A stretch of DNA of 64,000 nucleotides from Dorea sp. 5-2 (lineage in GTDB: Bacteria; Bacillota; Clostridia; Lachnospirales; Lachnospiraceae). Within the stretch, counting starts at the first letter, position 1. Every line of letters begins with the position of its first letter. A program made the position numbers and the translations under genes. The DNA is taken from the NCBI RefSeq assembly GCF_000403455.2, contig NZ_KE159715.1, forward strand, positions 298,132-362,131, in the 5' to 3' direction. Below the pieces are notes generated by a model. The model had not been told where the DNA came from. It ran no database searches and worked only from the letters and a program-made list of their open reading frames with translations. This document shows positions 52,874-61,186 of the stretch, piece by piece.

Positions 52874-53047
52874 GCAATTGTTCTGGCTTTAAATTTTTCT
52901 GGCAGTGCGGATAGTAACAGTTCAACTAAGATGTCAAATGAAAAGGTAATTTTAAACACACTTTTGTAACTTGATGTCGGTTCTTTTCATAAACTATTTT
53001 TGAAGGGAGTGAATATGGGATGAGGGGATCAGAAAGGAGCGATTTTG

Positions 53048-54037
53048 ATGAGTATGAATGGAATTGATATCAGCAGTTGGCAGAGAGGGATCGACCTTGC
53101 GGCGGTGCCCTGTGAATTTGTGATCGTGAAAGCGACAGAAGGAACTTCCTATCTGAATCCGTATTGCGGAGAGAATCTAAGGCAGGCGGAAGGATTGGGC
53201 AAGAAGCTGGGGGTATATCATTTCGCAGGCGGCGGGAATCCGGATGCCGAGGCGGAGTATTTTGCGGCAAATGTGAAGAACTGTATAGGGAAAGCGATCC
53301 TTGTACTGGATTGGGAAATCCAGGATGCGCAAAACGGACCGGAGTGGGCGAAAAGATGGTTGGATAGGGTCTATGAGATCTCGAAGGTAAAACCGATGAT
53401 CTATATGAGCAACTATCTGGTCAATCATCTGGACTGGAGTGCGGTGGCATCGTCAGGTTATCGTCTGTGGAATGCATATTATTATAATTATGGGACGCCT
53501 ATGGGATACAATGCTGAGGCGCCGCTGCCCGAGAAGCTTGGAGCCTGGGGGAAGGCAGCGCTTTATCAATATACTTCCGAAGGAAAGCTTAGCGGATATA
53601 ACGGTTATCTGGATCTGGATGTCTTCTACGGAAATGCGGGTGAATGGGATGCTTATGCCAGGGTAGAGGGCATGCCTGGACCGGATCCGAAACCAGAACC
53701 TGATCCAGAGCCGACGCCGGAGCCGCAGCCGACGGTCACGTATACGGTTCGGCGGGGAGATACTTTGAGCGGGATCGCAAGCCGGTTCGGTACGACCTAT
53801 CAGCGGCTGGCACAGCTTAACGGGATCAGTAATCCGAACCGCATCTATGTAGGCCAGGTGCTCAGGATACCGGCGTCCTCTTCCGGTTCGAGCCCTACGT
53901 ACTATGTGGTAAAGAGGGGAGATACCTTGAGCGGGATCGCAAGCCGGTTCGGTACGACTTATCAGAAGTTGGCACAGCTTAACGGAATTCGTAATCCGAA
54001 CCGTATCTATGCAGGGCAGAGACTGCGGATCAACTAA
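53048..54037 (+). CDS. GH25 lysozyme with two LysM domains
   Basis: 329-residue muramidase. The GH25 barrel occupies residues 1-200 with the catalytic acids D7 (GIDISSWQ) and D88/E90 (VLDWE). A Pro/Glu/Asp linker ([17 protein letters not shown]) follows, then two LysM peptidoglycan-binding repeats ([18 protein letters not shown] and [18 protein letters not shown]). The two LysM units are nearly identical in DNA as well, suggesting a recent duplication. AAGGAG eight bases upstream fixes ATG 53048. There is no signal peptide, so release needs lysis, a holin or another route, as for phage endolysins; no phage genes are adjacent. Confidence 0.92.
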   Translation: MSMNGIDISSWQRGIDLAAVPCEFVIVKATEGTSYLNPYCGENLRQAEGLGKKLGVYHFAGGGNPDAEAEYFAANVKNCIGKAILVLDWEIQDAQNGPEWAKRWLDRVYEISKVKPMIYMSNYLVNHLDWSAVASSGYRLWNAYYYNYGTPMGYNAEAPLPEKLGAWGKAALYQYTSEGKLSGYNGYLDLDVFYGNAGEWDAYARVEGMPGPDPKPEPDPEPTPEPQPTVTYTVRRGDTLSGIASRFGTTYQRLAQLNGISNPNRIYVGQVLRIPASSSGSSPTYYVVKRGDTLSGIASRFGTTYQKLAQLNGIRNPNRIYAGQRLRIN

Positions 54038-54099
54038 ATTTACCGGTCAGATTGACGGCAAAATCTTTTAAACGACTTTTAAACGCTTTTTAGTTAGGC

Positions 54100-54128
54100 T
54101 TGAAAAATTCATAGATTTTGCATATAAT
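54100..54128 (+). promoter_or_regulatory. Promoter of the toxin-antitoxin remnant
   Basis: TTGAAA (54100-54105), 17-bp spacer, perfect TATAAT (54123-54128), 32 bases before the antitoxin start. Just upstream the short repeat CTTTTAAACG occurs twice (54065-54086), a motif that reappears in the 36-bp repeats at 55916. Confidence 0.7.
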
Positions 54129-54160
54129 AAACGTATCAATTTGAAGGAAGGTAATAGCAC

Positions 54161-54373
54161 ATGAGTAACAAAGAAAGAATTATTGAACTTTTAGACGTTA
54201 TACCAGATTATAAAATCGGTTATGTGCTTGCGTATGTTCAGGGGGTAGCAGCCGATGAAGAGGCAGACGATCTTTTTTGTCAAAGAATGGTAGAGAATTA
54301 TGAAAATGCTCCTGATGAAGACAAAGAAGATATTCCATTTGAGGATTGTATGAAAGAGTGGGGACTTACCTGA
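54161..54373 (+). CDS. RelB/ParD-like antitoxin (candidate)
   Basis: 70-residue acidic protein (MSNKERIIELLDVIPDYKIGYVLAYVQGVAADEEADD...). It has a helical N-terminus with the ELLDVIPDYK pattern often seen in small antitoxins paired with RelE-type toxins. GAAGGAAGG precedes the ATG. Its stop overlaps by one base the start of a RelE-like frame, the normal antitoxin-toxin arrangement. The antitoxin looks intact though the toxin is not. Confidence 0.65.
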   Translation: MSNKERIIELLDVIPDYKIGYVLAYVQGVAADEEADDLFCQRMVENYENAPDEDKEDIPFEDCMKEWGLT

Positions 54374-54536
54374 TGTATCGTATTATTGTTAAAAAGAAGG
54401 CAAAGAAATTTATTGATAAGTTGCCCATGAATGAACGGAAACGTATTGCATATGCAATAATTCTGTAGATAATGGGGAACTGTTTGTTTATATTGTAGAT
54501 GTGGGGAACCGTGGAGATATTTACAAAAGATATTAG
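54373..54536 (+). pseudogene. RelE-family toxin, internally deleted
   Basis: From ATG 54373 the frame reads MYRIIVKKKAKKFIDKLP, then NERKRIAYAI, the RelE start, and hits a stop at about 54466. In another frame the sequence resumes with a typical RelE end, DNGELFVYIVDVGNRGDIYKRY-stop (54468-54536). The total is about 54 codons against the usual 85-90, so roughly 100 bases of the middle are lost and the frame is shifted. The toxin must be inactive. Confidence 0.75.
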
Positions 54537-54663
54537 AAAATCAATATAATATATATCTTTTTCTAAAAAGGTTGTACAAATTGTACGTCGAATATGTGTA
54601 GAAGAGGAGAGGAAGCTGGTTGCTTTATAAAGATGAACGAATGGAATATGGCTCTGGCAGCAG

Positions 54664-55845
54664 ATGTGGTTCAGGATGAGAAGACAGGTTTTATTGAGAA
54701 TGATCGTAATGTTGACACAGTTGCCTGTTTCCGTATATGACAAATCCGGGACAGAACTGGAAAAATACGAGATCACGCCAAGAAAAATGAATCCGTATGA
54801 GTGTATGCTTGCGCAGGAACTCATACGGAGGCTTCAGAACGAAGAGTTTGCAGCTGCGGAATACGACGGGACGCTGCCGGTCAAGATGTACGGGCTTAAG
54901 GGAATGGATTGTGATTATCTGTTGGGTCCCTTTGCGTATGGCTCTTTGGACACTGATACGATCAGGAATCATATGAGAAGGCATAAACTTGAAGAATTTC
55001 CTCAAGTGCAGCTCAGAGACAGTCTTCTGGCGGCAAATCTGATCCGGAATGCCTGTGAGGACGGGGCAGATGAATTCGGCATAGATTTGTTAGAAGGCGG
55101 TCTGAAGGAAGACGAAGATGACAGGATGCATTTCCTGATCGAAGAAGAATTAAGGCAGAATGATGCATTTCAGTGCAATCATACCCAGGCGGATGAGAAT
55201 GTTCTGTATCAGTATGTAGAGCGCGGGGATGTGGAATATCTGAAGAAAAATTATGACCTTCTCTATCTGCAGCATCCGGTGATATTAGACGATATCTGTA
55301 AAAATGAAGAATATATGGCGGTCATAGGGATCTCTCTGGCATCGAGGGCTGCGATCCGGGGAGGGCTTACATCCAAAGAAGGATTCCTGGTCAACGATAT
55401 CTATCTGAAAAGGCTGGCTGCATGCAAGAGTGTAGGAGAGATCTATCATCTGGTCAAAGAGGCGCATGTCTACTGTGCGTCTCAGGTACGGAACAAGAAG
55501 CGGACAGGCAATACGAATCCATATGTGGAGAGATGTAAGAAGCTGATCATATCGAAGCGTCTGGAACCGATAGAGTTGGAAACTTTGGCGGCGGAGGCGG
55601 GGATCTCAAAAGAATATCTTTCGAAATTATTCAAACAGTACGAAGGGATCCCGGTTACAGAGTATATCCTGAATATTAAGATGGAAGCGGCATGTGATAT
55701 GCTGCGGTATTCGGACAGGAAGGTGCGGGAGATCGCGGATTATCTGAACTTTGGAAGCCTGAGTTATTTCAGCCGGATCTTCAAGAAGAAGACGGGGAAG
55801 TCTCCGCAGCAGTTCCGTAAAGATTTGGGAGATTCAATAGTTTGA
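54664..55845 (+). CDS. AraC-family transcriptional regulator
   Basis: Up to 393 residues. The C-terminal 100 residues are a double helix-turn-helix (IELETLAAEAGISKEYLSKLFKQYEGIPVTEYI, then VREIADYLNFGSLSYFSRIFKKKTGKSPQQFRK). The N-terminal 270 residues are a poorly conserved sensor region (LLRMIVMLTQLPVSVYDKSGTELEKYE). The true start is uncertain: ATG 54664, 54676 and 54703 are all in frame and none has a good ribosome site. A separate short frame (from 54633) overlaps the start. Targets are unknown; the genes downstream belong to a lantibiotic protection module. Confidence 0.85.
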   Translation: MWFRMRRQVLLRMIVMLTQLPVSVYDKSGTELEKYEITPRKMNPYECMLAQELIRRLQNEEFAAAEYDGTLPVKMYGLKGMDCDYLLGPFAYGSLDTDTIRNHMRRHKLEEFPQVQLRDSLLAANLIRNACEDGADEFGIDLLEGGLKEDEDDRMHFLIEEELRQNDAFQCNHTQADENVLYQYVERGDVEYLKKNYDLLYLQHPVILDDICKNEEYMAVIGISLASRAAIRGGLTSKEGFLVNDIYLKRLAACKSVGEIYHLVKEAHVYCASQVRNKKRTGNTNPYVERCKKLIISKRLEPIELETLAAEAGISKEYLSKLFKQYEGIPVTEYILNIKMEAACDMLRYSDRKVREIADYLNFGSLSYFSRIFKKKTGKSPQQFRKDLGDSIV

Positions 55846-55848
55846 TTA

Positions 55849-55886
55849 CAGTGGGCAGTGATCTTATATAAGATCACTGCCCACTG
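55849..55886. terminator. Near-perfect palindrome after the AraC gene
   Basis: 18-bp perfect arms CAGTGGGCAGTGATCTTA (55849-55866) and its complement (55869-55886), separated by TA. Four bases after the AraC stop. It should form a very stable hairpin. The T run is weak (TTGTTG), so it may act as a terminator or mRNA stabiliser. Confidence 0.6.
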
Positions 55887-55915
55887 TTGTTGATCAATTA
55901 TTTTGATCGGATCAT

Positions 55916-55997
55916 CTAACCGCTTTTAAACGACCGTTTTAATTGGACAGCCTAACCGCTTTTAAACGATTGTTTTAACTGGACCATCTAACCGCTA
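55916..55997. repeat. 36-bp tandem repeat, about 2.3 copies
   Basis: Units beginning CTAACCGCTTTTAAACGA start at 55916, 55952 and 55988, exactly 36 bp apart; the third is cut after about 10 bases. Each full unit contains a TTTTAAACG / GTTTTAA inverted repeat. There are no spacers, so this is not a CRISPR array. The core CTTTTAAACG is also found twice at 54065-54086, upstream of the antitoxin. Confidence 0.75.
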
Positions 55998-56127
55998 TAC
56001 AGATATCTCTATCTGCGTCTTTCGTATATGTGGTTTCATAGGAAAAATCAATATTTTTTAAGAGAATTTCAGCCATGCGCAGATTATCTACTAGCCATAC
56101 ATCATATTTGAATAAATCAAGGCTGTT
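55975..56127 (-). pseudogene. Possible decayed gene end
   Basis: An open 50-codon minus-strand frame with protein-like composition (LDLFKYDVWLVDNLRMAEIL, then KNIDFSYETTYTKDADRDIC) ends at 55975 within the tandem repeat and is closed upstream by a stop at 56128. No start with ribosome site. It may be the remnant of a deleted gene; I do not recognise it. The remainder of the 55887-56311 gap is AT-rich with the regulatory repeats listed separately. Confidence 0.25.
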
Positions 56128-56166
56128 TTATCTGAAAAAAATAGAAGAATAGGATATGATTTCGGA

Positions 56167-56251
56167 TTTCCTTATACTTTCCTTATAATTCTGCCTTATC
56201 CTAATCTTGTAGTTCATTGACAGATACATGAACGAGCCGTAAGGTTCATGT
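56167..56251 (+). promoter_or_regulatory. Candidate LanR-controlled promoter of lanFEG
   Basis: TTTCCTTATA is repeated at 56167-56176 and 56178-56187, 11 bp apart (one helical turn), with a third CCTTAT at 56194. This spacing is typical for OmpR-type regulators. A TTGACA -35 lies at 56217-56222, with only a poor -10 17 bases on. A perfect 8-bp inverted repeat, ACATGAAC / GTTCATGT (56226-56233, 56244-56251), covers the spacer and -10. The arrangement suggests activation by the two-component system at 58839-60984. Confidence 0.55.
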
Positions 56252-56311
56252 CCCATGATGGGAAATATCTGATCAGCAGAACAATACAAGCAGGGAATAA
56301 GGAGGAAAAAC

Positions 56312-57034
56312 ATGAATCAAAACATATTAGAAACAAAGTGTCTGACAAAAGCATTCCGTGATCACAATGCCGTCGATCGTATTTCGCTTGCAGTGCCTAA
56401 GTGCTGCGTATACGGACTTCTGGGACCCAACGGCGCCGGCAAATCCACATTGCTTAAGATGCTAACGGGTATCCTGCGACCGACAGGCGGAGAGATCATC
56501 TTTGACGGGCATCCATGGAGCAGAAAAGATCTGACGGATATCGGCGCCCTGGTGGAGACACCGCCTGTATATGAGAATCTGACGGCGTGGGAGAACCTGA
56601 AAGTCCGGGCGCTGATGCTTGGTATCCCGGATAACAGGATCCGGGAAGTCTTGGAATTGGTGGATCTTGCTGATACAGGGAAGAAGAAGGCGGGAGCATT
56701 TTCATTGGGAATGAAGCAGAGGCTTGGAATCGGGATAGCGCTCCTGGCAGATCCAAGGCTATTGATTCTTGACGAACCGGTCAACGGGCTGGATCCGATC
56801 GGGATCCAGGAGCTGCGGCAGATGATACGAAGATTTCCAAAGGAAGGGATTACCGTCATTGTATCCAGCCATATCTTAAGTGAGATCGCCCAGACGGCAG
56901 ATTATATCGGAATTATCGTGGACGGAGTGCTGGGATATCAGGGAGGTATGCCGGGGGCTGACCAGATGGAAGAATTATTTTTGAAGGTGGCAAAGAAGGA
57001 GCGCCTGTCAGATCGCGGAAGGGAGGTACGGTAG
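56312..57034 (+). CDS. lanF: Lantibiotic protection ABC transporter ATPase (LanF)
   Basis: 240-residue ABC ATPase of the LanF/BcrA group that expels lantibiotics from the membrane. Walker A LLGPNGAGKST, the LanF-type E-loop version of the Q-loop region (GALVETPPVYENLTAWENL), signature FSLGMKQRLGIG and Walker B LLILDEPVNGLDP are all clear. AAGGAGGA precedes the ATG. It is followed by two MutE/MutG-type permeases and a two-component system. No lantibiotic precursor, dehydratase or cyclase gene is in the window, so it protects against foreign peptides, or the producer genes lie elsewhere. Confidence 0.93.
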   Translation: MNQNILETKCLTKAFRDHNAVDRISLAVPKCCVYGLLGPNGAGKSTLLKMLTGILRPTGGEIIFDGHPWSRKDLTDIGALVETPPVYENLTAWENLKVRALMLGIPDNRIREVLELVDLADTGKKKAGAFSLGMKQRLGIGIALLADPRLLILDEPVNGLDPIGIQELRQMIRRFPKEGITVIVSSHILSEIAQTADYIGIIVDGVLGYQGGMPGADQMEELFLKVAKKERLSDRGREVR

Positions 57035-57035
57035 A

Positions 57036-57806
57036 ATGGGAAGATATTTTCTTGCGGAAAGACTTAAGAACCGTCACACCTCTGCGGAAAAACTGATGAT
57101 CCTCATGCCGATGATCACTGTATTCCTTGCCGCATGGCTTGGGAGAGAGTACTTTGTCATCAACAGCTATAACTGGTGGTATATGATCCTATTCCCCGGG
57201 ATGCTCGCGCTTATCGGGGCGTCAGTGGGGAATCGGGATAAGAGGATGGATGACCGCGCGATCCGGGTGCTTCCGGTAGAGATGGGAGCGGTCTGGGACG
57301 GAAAGGTCTTATATGGGATTCTGTGTGTGGGAATTGCGCTGACGGTGTTTTTGTGTATGACGCTGATCATCCGTATGGGATTTGGACAGAATCCGGGGCA
57401 GGTATTTCGTATCGATCCGTCGGCAGGAGAACAGATCTTTGCGGTAGTAGTCCTGTTTGTGACTTCTCTGTGGCAAGTGCCTTTCTGCCTGTTTATGCAG
57501 CAGATTGCAGGTACATTTCTTATGATATTGATCCATATGGGGAGTTATATCCTGCTGTCGGCGGAATTGTCTCTTCATTCTTTTTTTATGGTGCTGCCGG
57601 GAGGTATTACATCGAGGCTGATGTGCATCATCTTGAAAATACTTCCCAACGGGCTAGCGGCTGAACCGGGCAGCATGACTTTTACACAGGAATTGCTGGA
57701 CCAAAACGGGCTGCCGATCGGAATTGCCGCTTCTGTCATCTGGTTTTTGATCTTCTGGCAGTTAAGCCGAAGATGGTTTATGGGACGGATAGACCGGCAA
57801 AAATAG
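57036..57806 (+). CDS. lanE: Lantibiotic immunity ABC transporter permease, MutE/EpiE family
   Basis: 256-residue permease with six hydrophobic segments. The family-typical features are AERLKNRHTSAEKLMILMPMITVFLAAWL at the start, NWWYMILFPGMLALI in the middle, and PNGLAAEPGS before the last helix. It begins one base after the lanF stop with GGGAGGTACGGTAG upstream and is the first half of the LanEG membrane dimer. Confidence 0.92.
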   Translation: MGRYFLAERLKNRHTSAEKLMILMPMITVFLAAWLGREYFVINSYNWWYMILFPGMLALIGASVGNRDKRMDDRAIRVLPVEMGAVWDGKVLYGILCVGIALTVFLCMTLIIRMGFGQNPGQVFRIDPSAGEQIFAVVVLFVTSLWQVPFCLFMQQIAGTFLMILIHMGSYILLSAELSLHSFFMVLPGGITSRLMCIILKILPNGLAAEPGSMTFTQELLDQNGLPIGIAASVIWFLIFWQLSRRWFMGRIDRQK

Positions 57807-57914
57807 CCGATGGATTTTGAAATATGTGAGGCGAAGATGCGGTATATGGAGATGAGTGGGAAAGCCGGGAATATAATGGCGGACACAGAAGTGAGAAATG
57901 AGGAGATAAAAAAT

Positions 57915-58778
57915 ATGAAGATGAAATGCGAAACGGAAGGATCAATGATTGAAGAGGCGGTTGTAAGAAGGAAAGAAAAGGCATGCGGGGGCGGCGTATA
58001 CCAAGGAGAGTTACGCCGGAATATCCGGGGAGAATTATACCGGAATATACAGGGAGAACTATGGAAAATGCGGCATACGCTGATCCCGGTGATGCATGTT
58101 CTGATTCCTTTGCTTGGAGTGGGGGTATTTCTCGCTTACTATTCTTTTGCGGCATGGAGCGACGAGGGGAAGGTATCCGGATATATAGAGGCGCTTTCCG
58201 TCGTACTGCCCCTGGTCATCAGCGTGATCTGCTCGATGTCTGTAGAGATGGAAGAAAGAGGGCATTTTCAGACATTTTTGGGCGTGGCGGTGCATAGAAG
58301 AGTTCCGCTGCTTGCCAAGTGGATGGCATTGTCCGGAATGGGTTTGGCGGCGATTCTTCTGGCGGTTCTGGGATTTGCCGGGGGATACCGGCTCATGGCA
58401 GGGACTGCGGTGTTGTCTGCGGGGAAATATCTGGCTCTGTCGGCTGTCCTGTGGATCGGAGGTATGGATTTATATTTGTTCCATCTATTTTTGAATCTTG
58501 CGTTCTCAAGAAATCTCTCTCTGTGTATGGGAACGGCGGAGCTTGTGATCTGCGCACTGTTCCTTACCGGCCTCGGCGAGGGAAGATGGCAGATCTTCCC
58601 TTGTGCGTGGGGTGGCAGATGGAGCAGTTATCTGTTACAATGTTGGATAGGAAACCGGGAATGGTCTGTGGAGTATGTGAGTGCGAATCTGACTCCCGGC
58701 ATATTGGTCACGGTTGTGCTGTGGTGCGCCGTTTTCCTGTGGTTTCCTCTTTATGAAGGAAGGCAGTGCCGGGATTAA
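57915..58778 (+). CDS. lanG: Lantibiotic immunity ABC transporter permease, MutG family, with N-terminal extension
   Basis: Second permease. The family core begins at GELWKMRHTLIPVMHVLIPLLGVGVFLAYYSF, about 50 residues into this protein; LanG proteins normally begin near there. The extension is highly charged and ends in an iterated segment, GELRRNIRGELYRNIQGELWKMRH, that reflects a DNA duplication at about 58006-58065. AGGAG at 57901-57905 supports ATG 57915. An ATG at 57810 would lengthen it further but is unsupported. Six membrane helices follow. Confidence 0.85.
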   Translation: MKMKCETEGSMIEEAVVRRKEKACGGGVYQGELRRNIRGELYRNIQGELWKMRHTLIPVMHVLIPLLGVGVFLAYYSFAAWSDEGKVSGYIEALSVVLPLVISVICSMSVEMEERGHFQTFLGVAVHRRVPLLAKWMALSGMGLAAILLAVLGFAGGYRLMAGTAVLSAGKYLALSAVLWIGGMDLYLFHLFLNLAFSRNLSLCMGTAELVICALFLTGLGEGRWQIFPCAWGGRWSSYLLQCWIGNREWSVEYVSANLTPGILVTVVLWCAVFLWFPLYEGRQCRD

Positions 58779-58838
58779 GCGTGCCGGATGGCGCATGAAT
58801 ATAGGATCGATGGGATGATTTCAGGGAGGAAGAATGAT

Positions 58839-59522
58839 ATGACAAGGATATTGGCAGTAGATGATGATGAGCGGATATTAAAGCTGATCAGAAACGCACT
58901 GGCGAAGGAAGGATACGATGTGGCGATAGAAAGCGATCCGCTGAAGCTTAGAGAGTTTAAGCTTACGGATTACCAGTTGATCCTTCTGGATGTGATGATG
59001 CCGGGGATAGATGGATTCGCACTGTGTGAGGAGATCCGCGACAGGGTAGACTGCCCGATCCTGTTCCTGACGGCAAAGACGAAAGAGGCGGATCTTATGA
59101 AGGGGCTTGGCGTCGGCGGAGATGATTATATCACCAAACCCTTCGGAATCGGGGAACTGCGCGCCAGAGTGGCGGCACACCTGCGAAGGGAGACGAGGGA
59201 GAAGAAACATGTGGTGTCGGTGGGAGGCGTCCAGTTCTATCTGAAAGAGAAGAAGGTGCGTTATGAAGGCAGAGAGCTTGGTTTTACCAAGAGTGAATAT
59301 GCCATCTGCGAGTACCTGGCGCTGAACCATGGACAGGTATTTTCGAAGGACAGGATCTATGAGCATGTATATGGTTATGAGAAGGAGAGCGATAATTCCG
59401 TGATCACGGAACATATCAAGAATGTCCGCGCGAAGTGCCAGAGAGCAGGCTTTGAGCCGATTGAGACGGTATGGGGGATCGGATACCGGTGGAGAAAAGA
59501 AAATGTGGAACGGGAAAAGTGA
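58839..59522 (+). CDS. lanR: Lantibiotic-responsive OmpR-family response regulator (LanR)
   Basis: 227-residue regulator. The receiver domain has D51 (LILLDVMMPGIDGF) and the KPFGIGEL motif, and the winged-helix output is at the C-terminus (SEYAICEYLALNHGQVFSKDRIYEHVYGY, ETVWGIGYRW). GGGAGGAAG places the start at ATG 58839. It overlaps the kinase gene by 20 bases. Its likely target is the repeat-bearing promoter upstream of lanF. Confidence 0.92.
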   Translation: MTRILAVDDDERILKLIRNALAKEGYDVAIESDPLKLREFKLTDYQLILLDVMMPGIDGFALCEEIRDRVDCPILFLTAKTKEADLMKGLGVGGDDYITKPFGIGELRARVAAHLRRETREKKHVVSVGGVQFYLKEKKVRYEGRELGFTKSEYAICEYLALNHGQVFSKDRIYEHVYGYEKESDNSVITEHIKNVRAKCQRAGFEPIETVWGIGYRWRKENVEREK

Positions 59523-60984
59523 CCGGAAGAAGACTATCTCGTCGGTCTTCTTCCGATATGCCTGTGTCTATACTGCCGGAGTATTGTTCTTGGTGGCGAT
59601 CCTATTTCTGATATGGTATATCTTAGACGAGACGGGCGAGGTCCTTCCTGCAAATCATATGGAGATAAGCCTGAATGAATCCGCAGACGAGATACGAAAG
59701 GCTTCGGAGGTTACGGAAGAGCTGCTGCCTGAGGGCTGTACATATGGAGTGTATAGAGCAGATGGCAGCTGGCGGTACGGTACGTTTCCCACACAGGAGA
59801 TCCGGCAGGCATGGGAGAATTATGAACAGAGCGATATCTATACCGGGGGAAGAGGATATTACCGTTTCTTTCAGCGTGACTCGGGGGAAGTATGTATCGT
59901 AAAGTATGAGATCGCAACAAGATTTCGGAATCGTTCTCTGGAAAAATTCCTGCCCGATCCGGATGTTCTGTTGGTTCTTTCTTTCATTGTATTGTTTCTT
60001 GTCTATACGGTTCTGATGTCGCGGCGGTTCGGGAAATATATGCGGGCGAGGCTTCAGATCCTGAATGAAGTGACAGAGAGGATCCGGCGTCAGGATCTGG
60101 AATTTGCAGAGGAACATTCGGAATTAAGAGAAGTGGATAACGTCCTTCGGTCACTTTATCAGATGAAGGAAGCGTTGAAGGAGTCTCTCTACAGACAGTG
60201 GGATATGGAGAAAGATAAAGAAGAGCAGATCGCGGCGTTGGCGCACGATATCAAGACGCCCCTTACTATTATACGCGGCAATGCAGAACTTCTGGACGAG
60301 GGGGAGATGGGAGAGGATGAGAAAGCATATAATAAGGATATTTTGCAGAGCGTGTCTATGATGGAAGGGTATCTGGCAATGTTGAATGAGATCCTGACAG
60401 AAGATGTGAAGAAAGGGACATTCGGCCCGCAAGAAGAGGGAATCCCGCAGAATCATGATACAGAAATATCTACGGAAAGTCTGGCGGATGAATTCATGGA
60501 ACAGGCGAGGCTTCTGTCGTCTGCGAGACAGTATCCGGTTATTTTCCATAGGAAAGAGCTGCATGGAAGAATACGGTGCAGCATGACGCAGATCCTTCGG
60601 GCGTTTCATAATATTTTGAGCAACGCTATGGATTACGGACCGCCGGAGGGGAAGATAGACGTCTGGCTGGAAATGAGACATGAGGACCGGAGGACTGGAA
60701 AAATATGGGATGGAAGGGGAGATGAGCAGGGGAAAGAGAAGGAATATTTGACGGTCGTTATCATAGATGAAGGACCGGGATTTACGGCACAGGATTTAAA
60801 GCATGCCACGGAACAGTTCTATCAAGGCGACAAAAGCCGGAATAGTAAGACACACTATGGGATCGGGCTTCATACCGCGGAAAAATTTGCGGAGGCGCAG
60901 GGCGGTTATCTGGTGATTGAGAATATGCAGGCACGAGGGGGAAAGGTGTCGATGTATGTCTGCCTGTGTCCGGAAATCGGATGA
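59503..60984 (+). CDS. lanK: Lantibiotic-sensing histidine kinase (LanK)
   Basis: 493-residue membrane kinase. Two helices (about residues 13-37 and 148-165) flank an extracellular sensor of about 110 residues, with HAMP-like linker, HisKA with H248 (AALAHDIKTPLTIIRGNAELL) and HATPase with NILSNAMDYGPPEG and DEGPGF. A BceS-like short sensor is not present, so it is of the NisK type. ATG 59503 has GGTGGAG eight bases upstream. It is the last gene before a strong terminator. Confidence 0.92.
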   Translation: MWNGKSDRKKTISSVFFRYACVYTAGVLFLVAILFLIWYILDETGEVLPANHMEISLNESADEIRKASEVTEELLPEGCTYGVYRADGSWRYGTFPTQEIRQAWENYEQSDIYTGGRGYYRFFQRDSGEVCIVKYEIATRFRNRSLEKFLPDPDVLLVLSFIVLFLVYTVLMSRRFGKYMRARLQILNEVTERIRRQDLEFAEEHSELREVDNVLRSLYQMKEALKESLYRQWDMEKDKEEQIAALAHDIKTPLTIIRGNAELLDEGEMGEDEKAYNKDILQSVSMMEGYLAMLNEILTEDVKKGTFGPQEEGIPQNHDTEISTESLADEFMEQARLLSSARQYPVIFHRKELHGRIRCSMTQILRAFHNILSNAMDYGPPEGKIDVWLEMRHEDRRTGKIWDGRGDEQGKEKEYLTVVIIDEGPGFTAQDLKHATEQFYQGDKSRNSKTHYGIGLHTAEKFAEAQGGYLVIENMQARGGKVSMYVCLCPEIG

Positions 60985-61023
60985 TATTGCCGACGGATTT
61001 AGAGGGAAAGAGAGGAGAGAATA

Positions 61024-61076
61024 AAAAAAGACAAAGACAGTTTCTGAGTCTGCGGAGACTGTCTTTGTCTTTTTTA
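61024..61076. terminator. Bidirectional terminator after lanK
   Basis: A 21-bp stem (61024-61044 with 61054-61075, one G-T wobble) with A run on the left and T run on the right: AAAAAAGACAAAGACAG ... CTGTCTTTGTCTTTTTT. It ends lan transcription and would also stop the leftward promoter at 61158-61186. Confidence 0.88.
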
Positions 61077-61157
61077 TTTGTTTGAATATAACGAAGGAGC
61101 CTACTTCATTACTCATTCTTTTTGCAAAAAATCGCATATTTTTCATATTTCCTTGCT

Positions 61158-61186
61158 ATATTATCATGCAAGAATCATTTTGTCAA
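61158..61186 (-). promoter_or_regulatory. Strong promoter inside the invertible segment, facing left
   Basis: On the minus strand a perfect TTGACA (61181-61186), 17-bp spacer, TAATAT (61158-61163). In the present orientation its transcript meets the terminator at 61024-61076. Confidence 0.8.

Noticed and set aside
54633..54737. 35-residue ORF (MNEWNMALAADVVQDEK...) overlapping the AraC gene start
   Set aside because: Protein-like in composition but lacks a clear ribosome site and stops inside the AraC frame; it may reflect a frameshifted N-terminus of the AraC gene, but this cannot be decided from one sequence.
55916..55997. Short CRISPR array (36-bp repeat period)
   Set aside because: The units are contiguous with no spacers, the third copy is partial, and no cas gene is nearby; it is a plain tandem repeat.
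56312..60984. Complete lantibiotic biosynthesis cluster
   Set aside because: No precursor peptide, LanM/LanB/LanC or LanT gene was found on either strand around the module; only protection and sensing genes are present.
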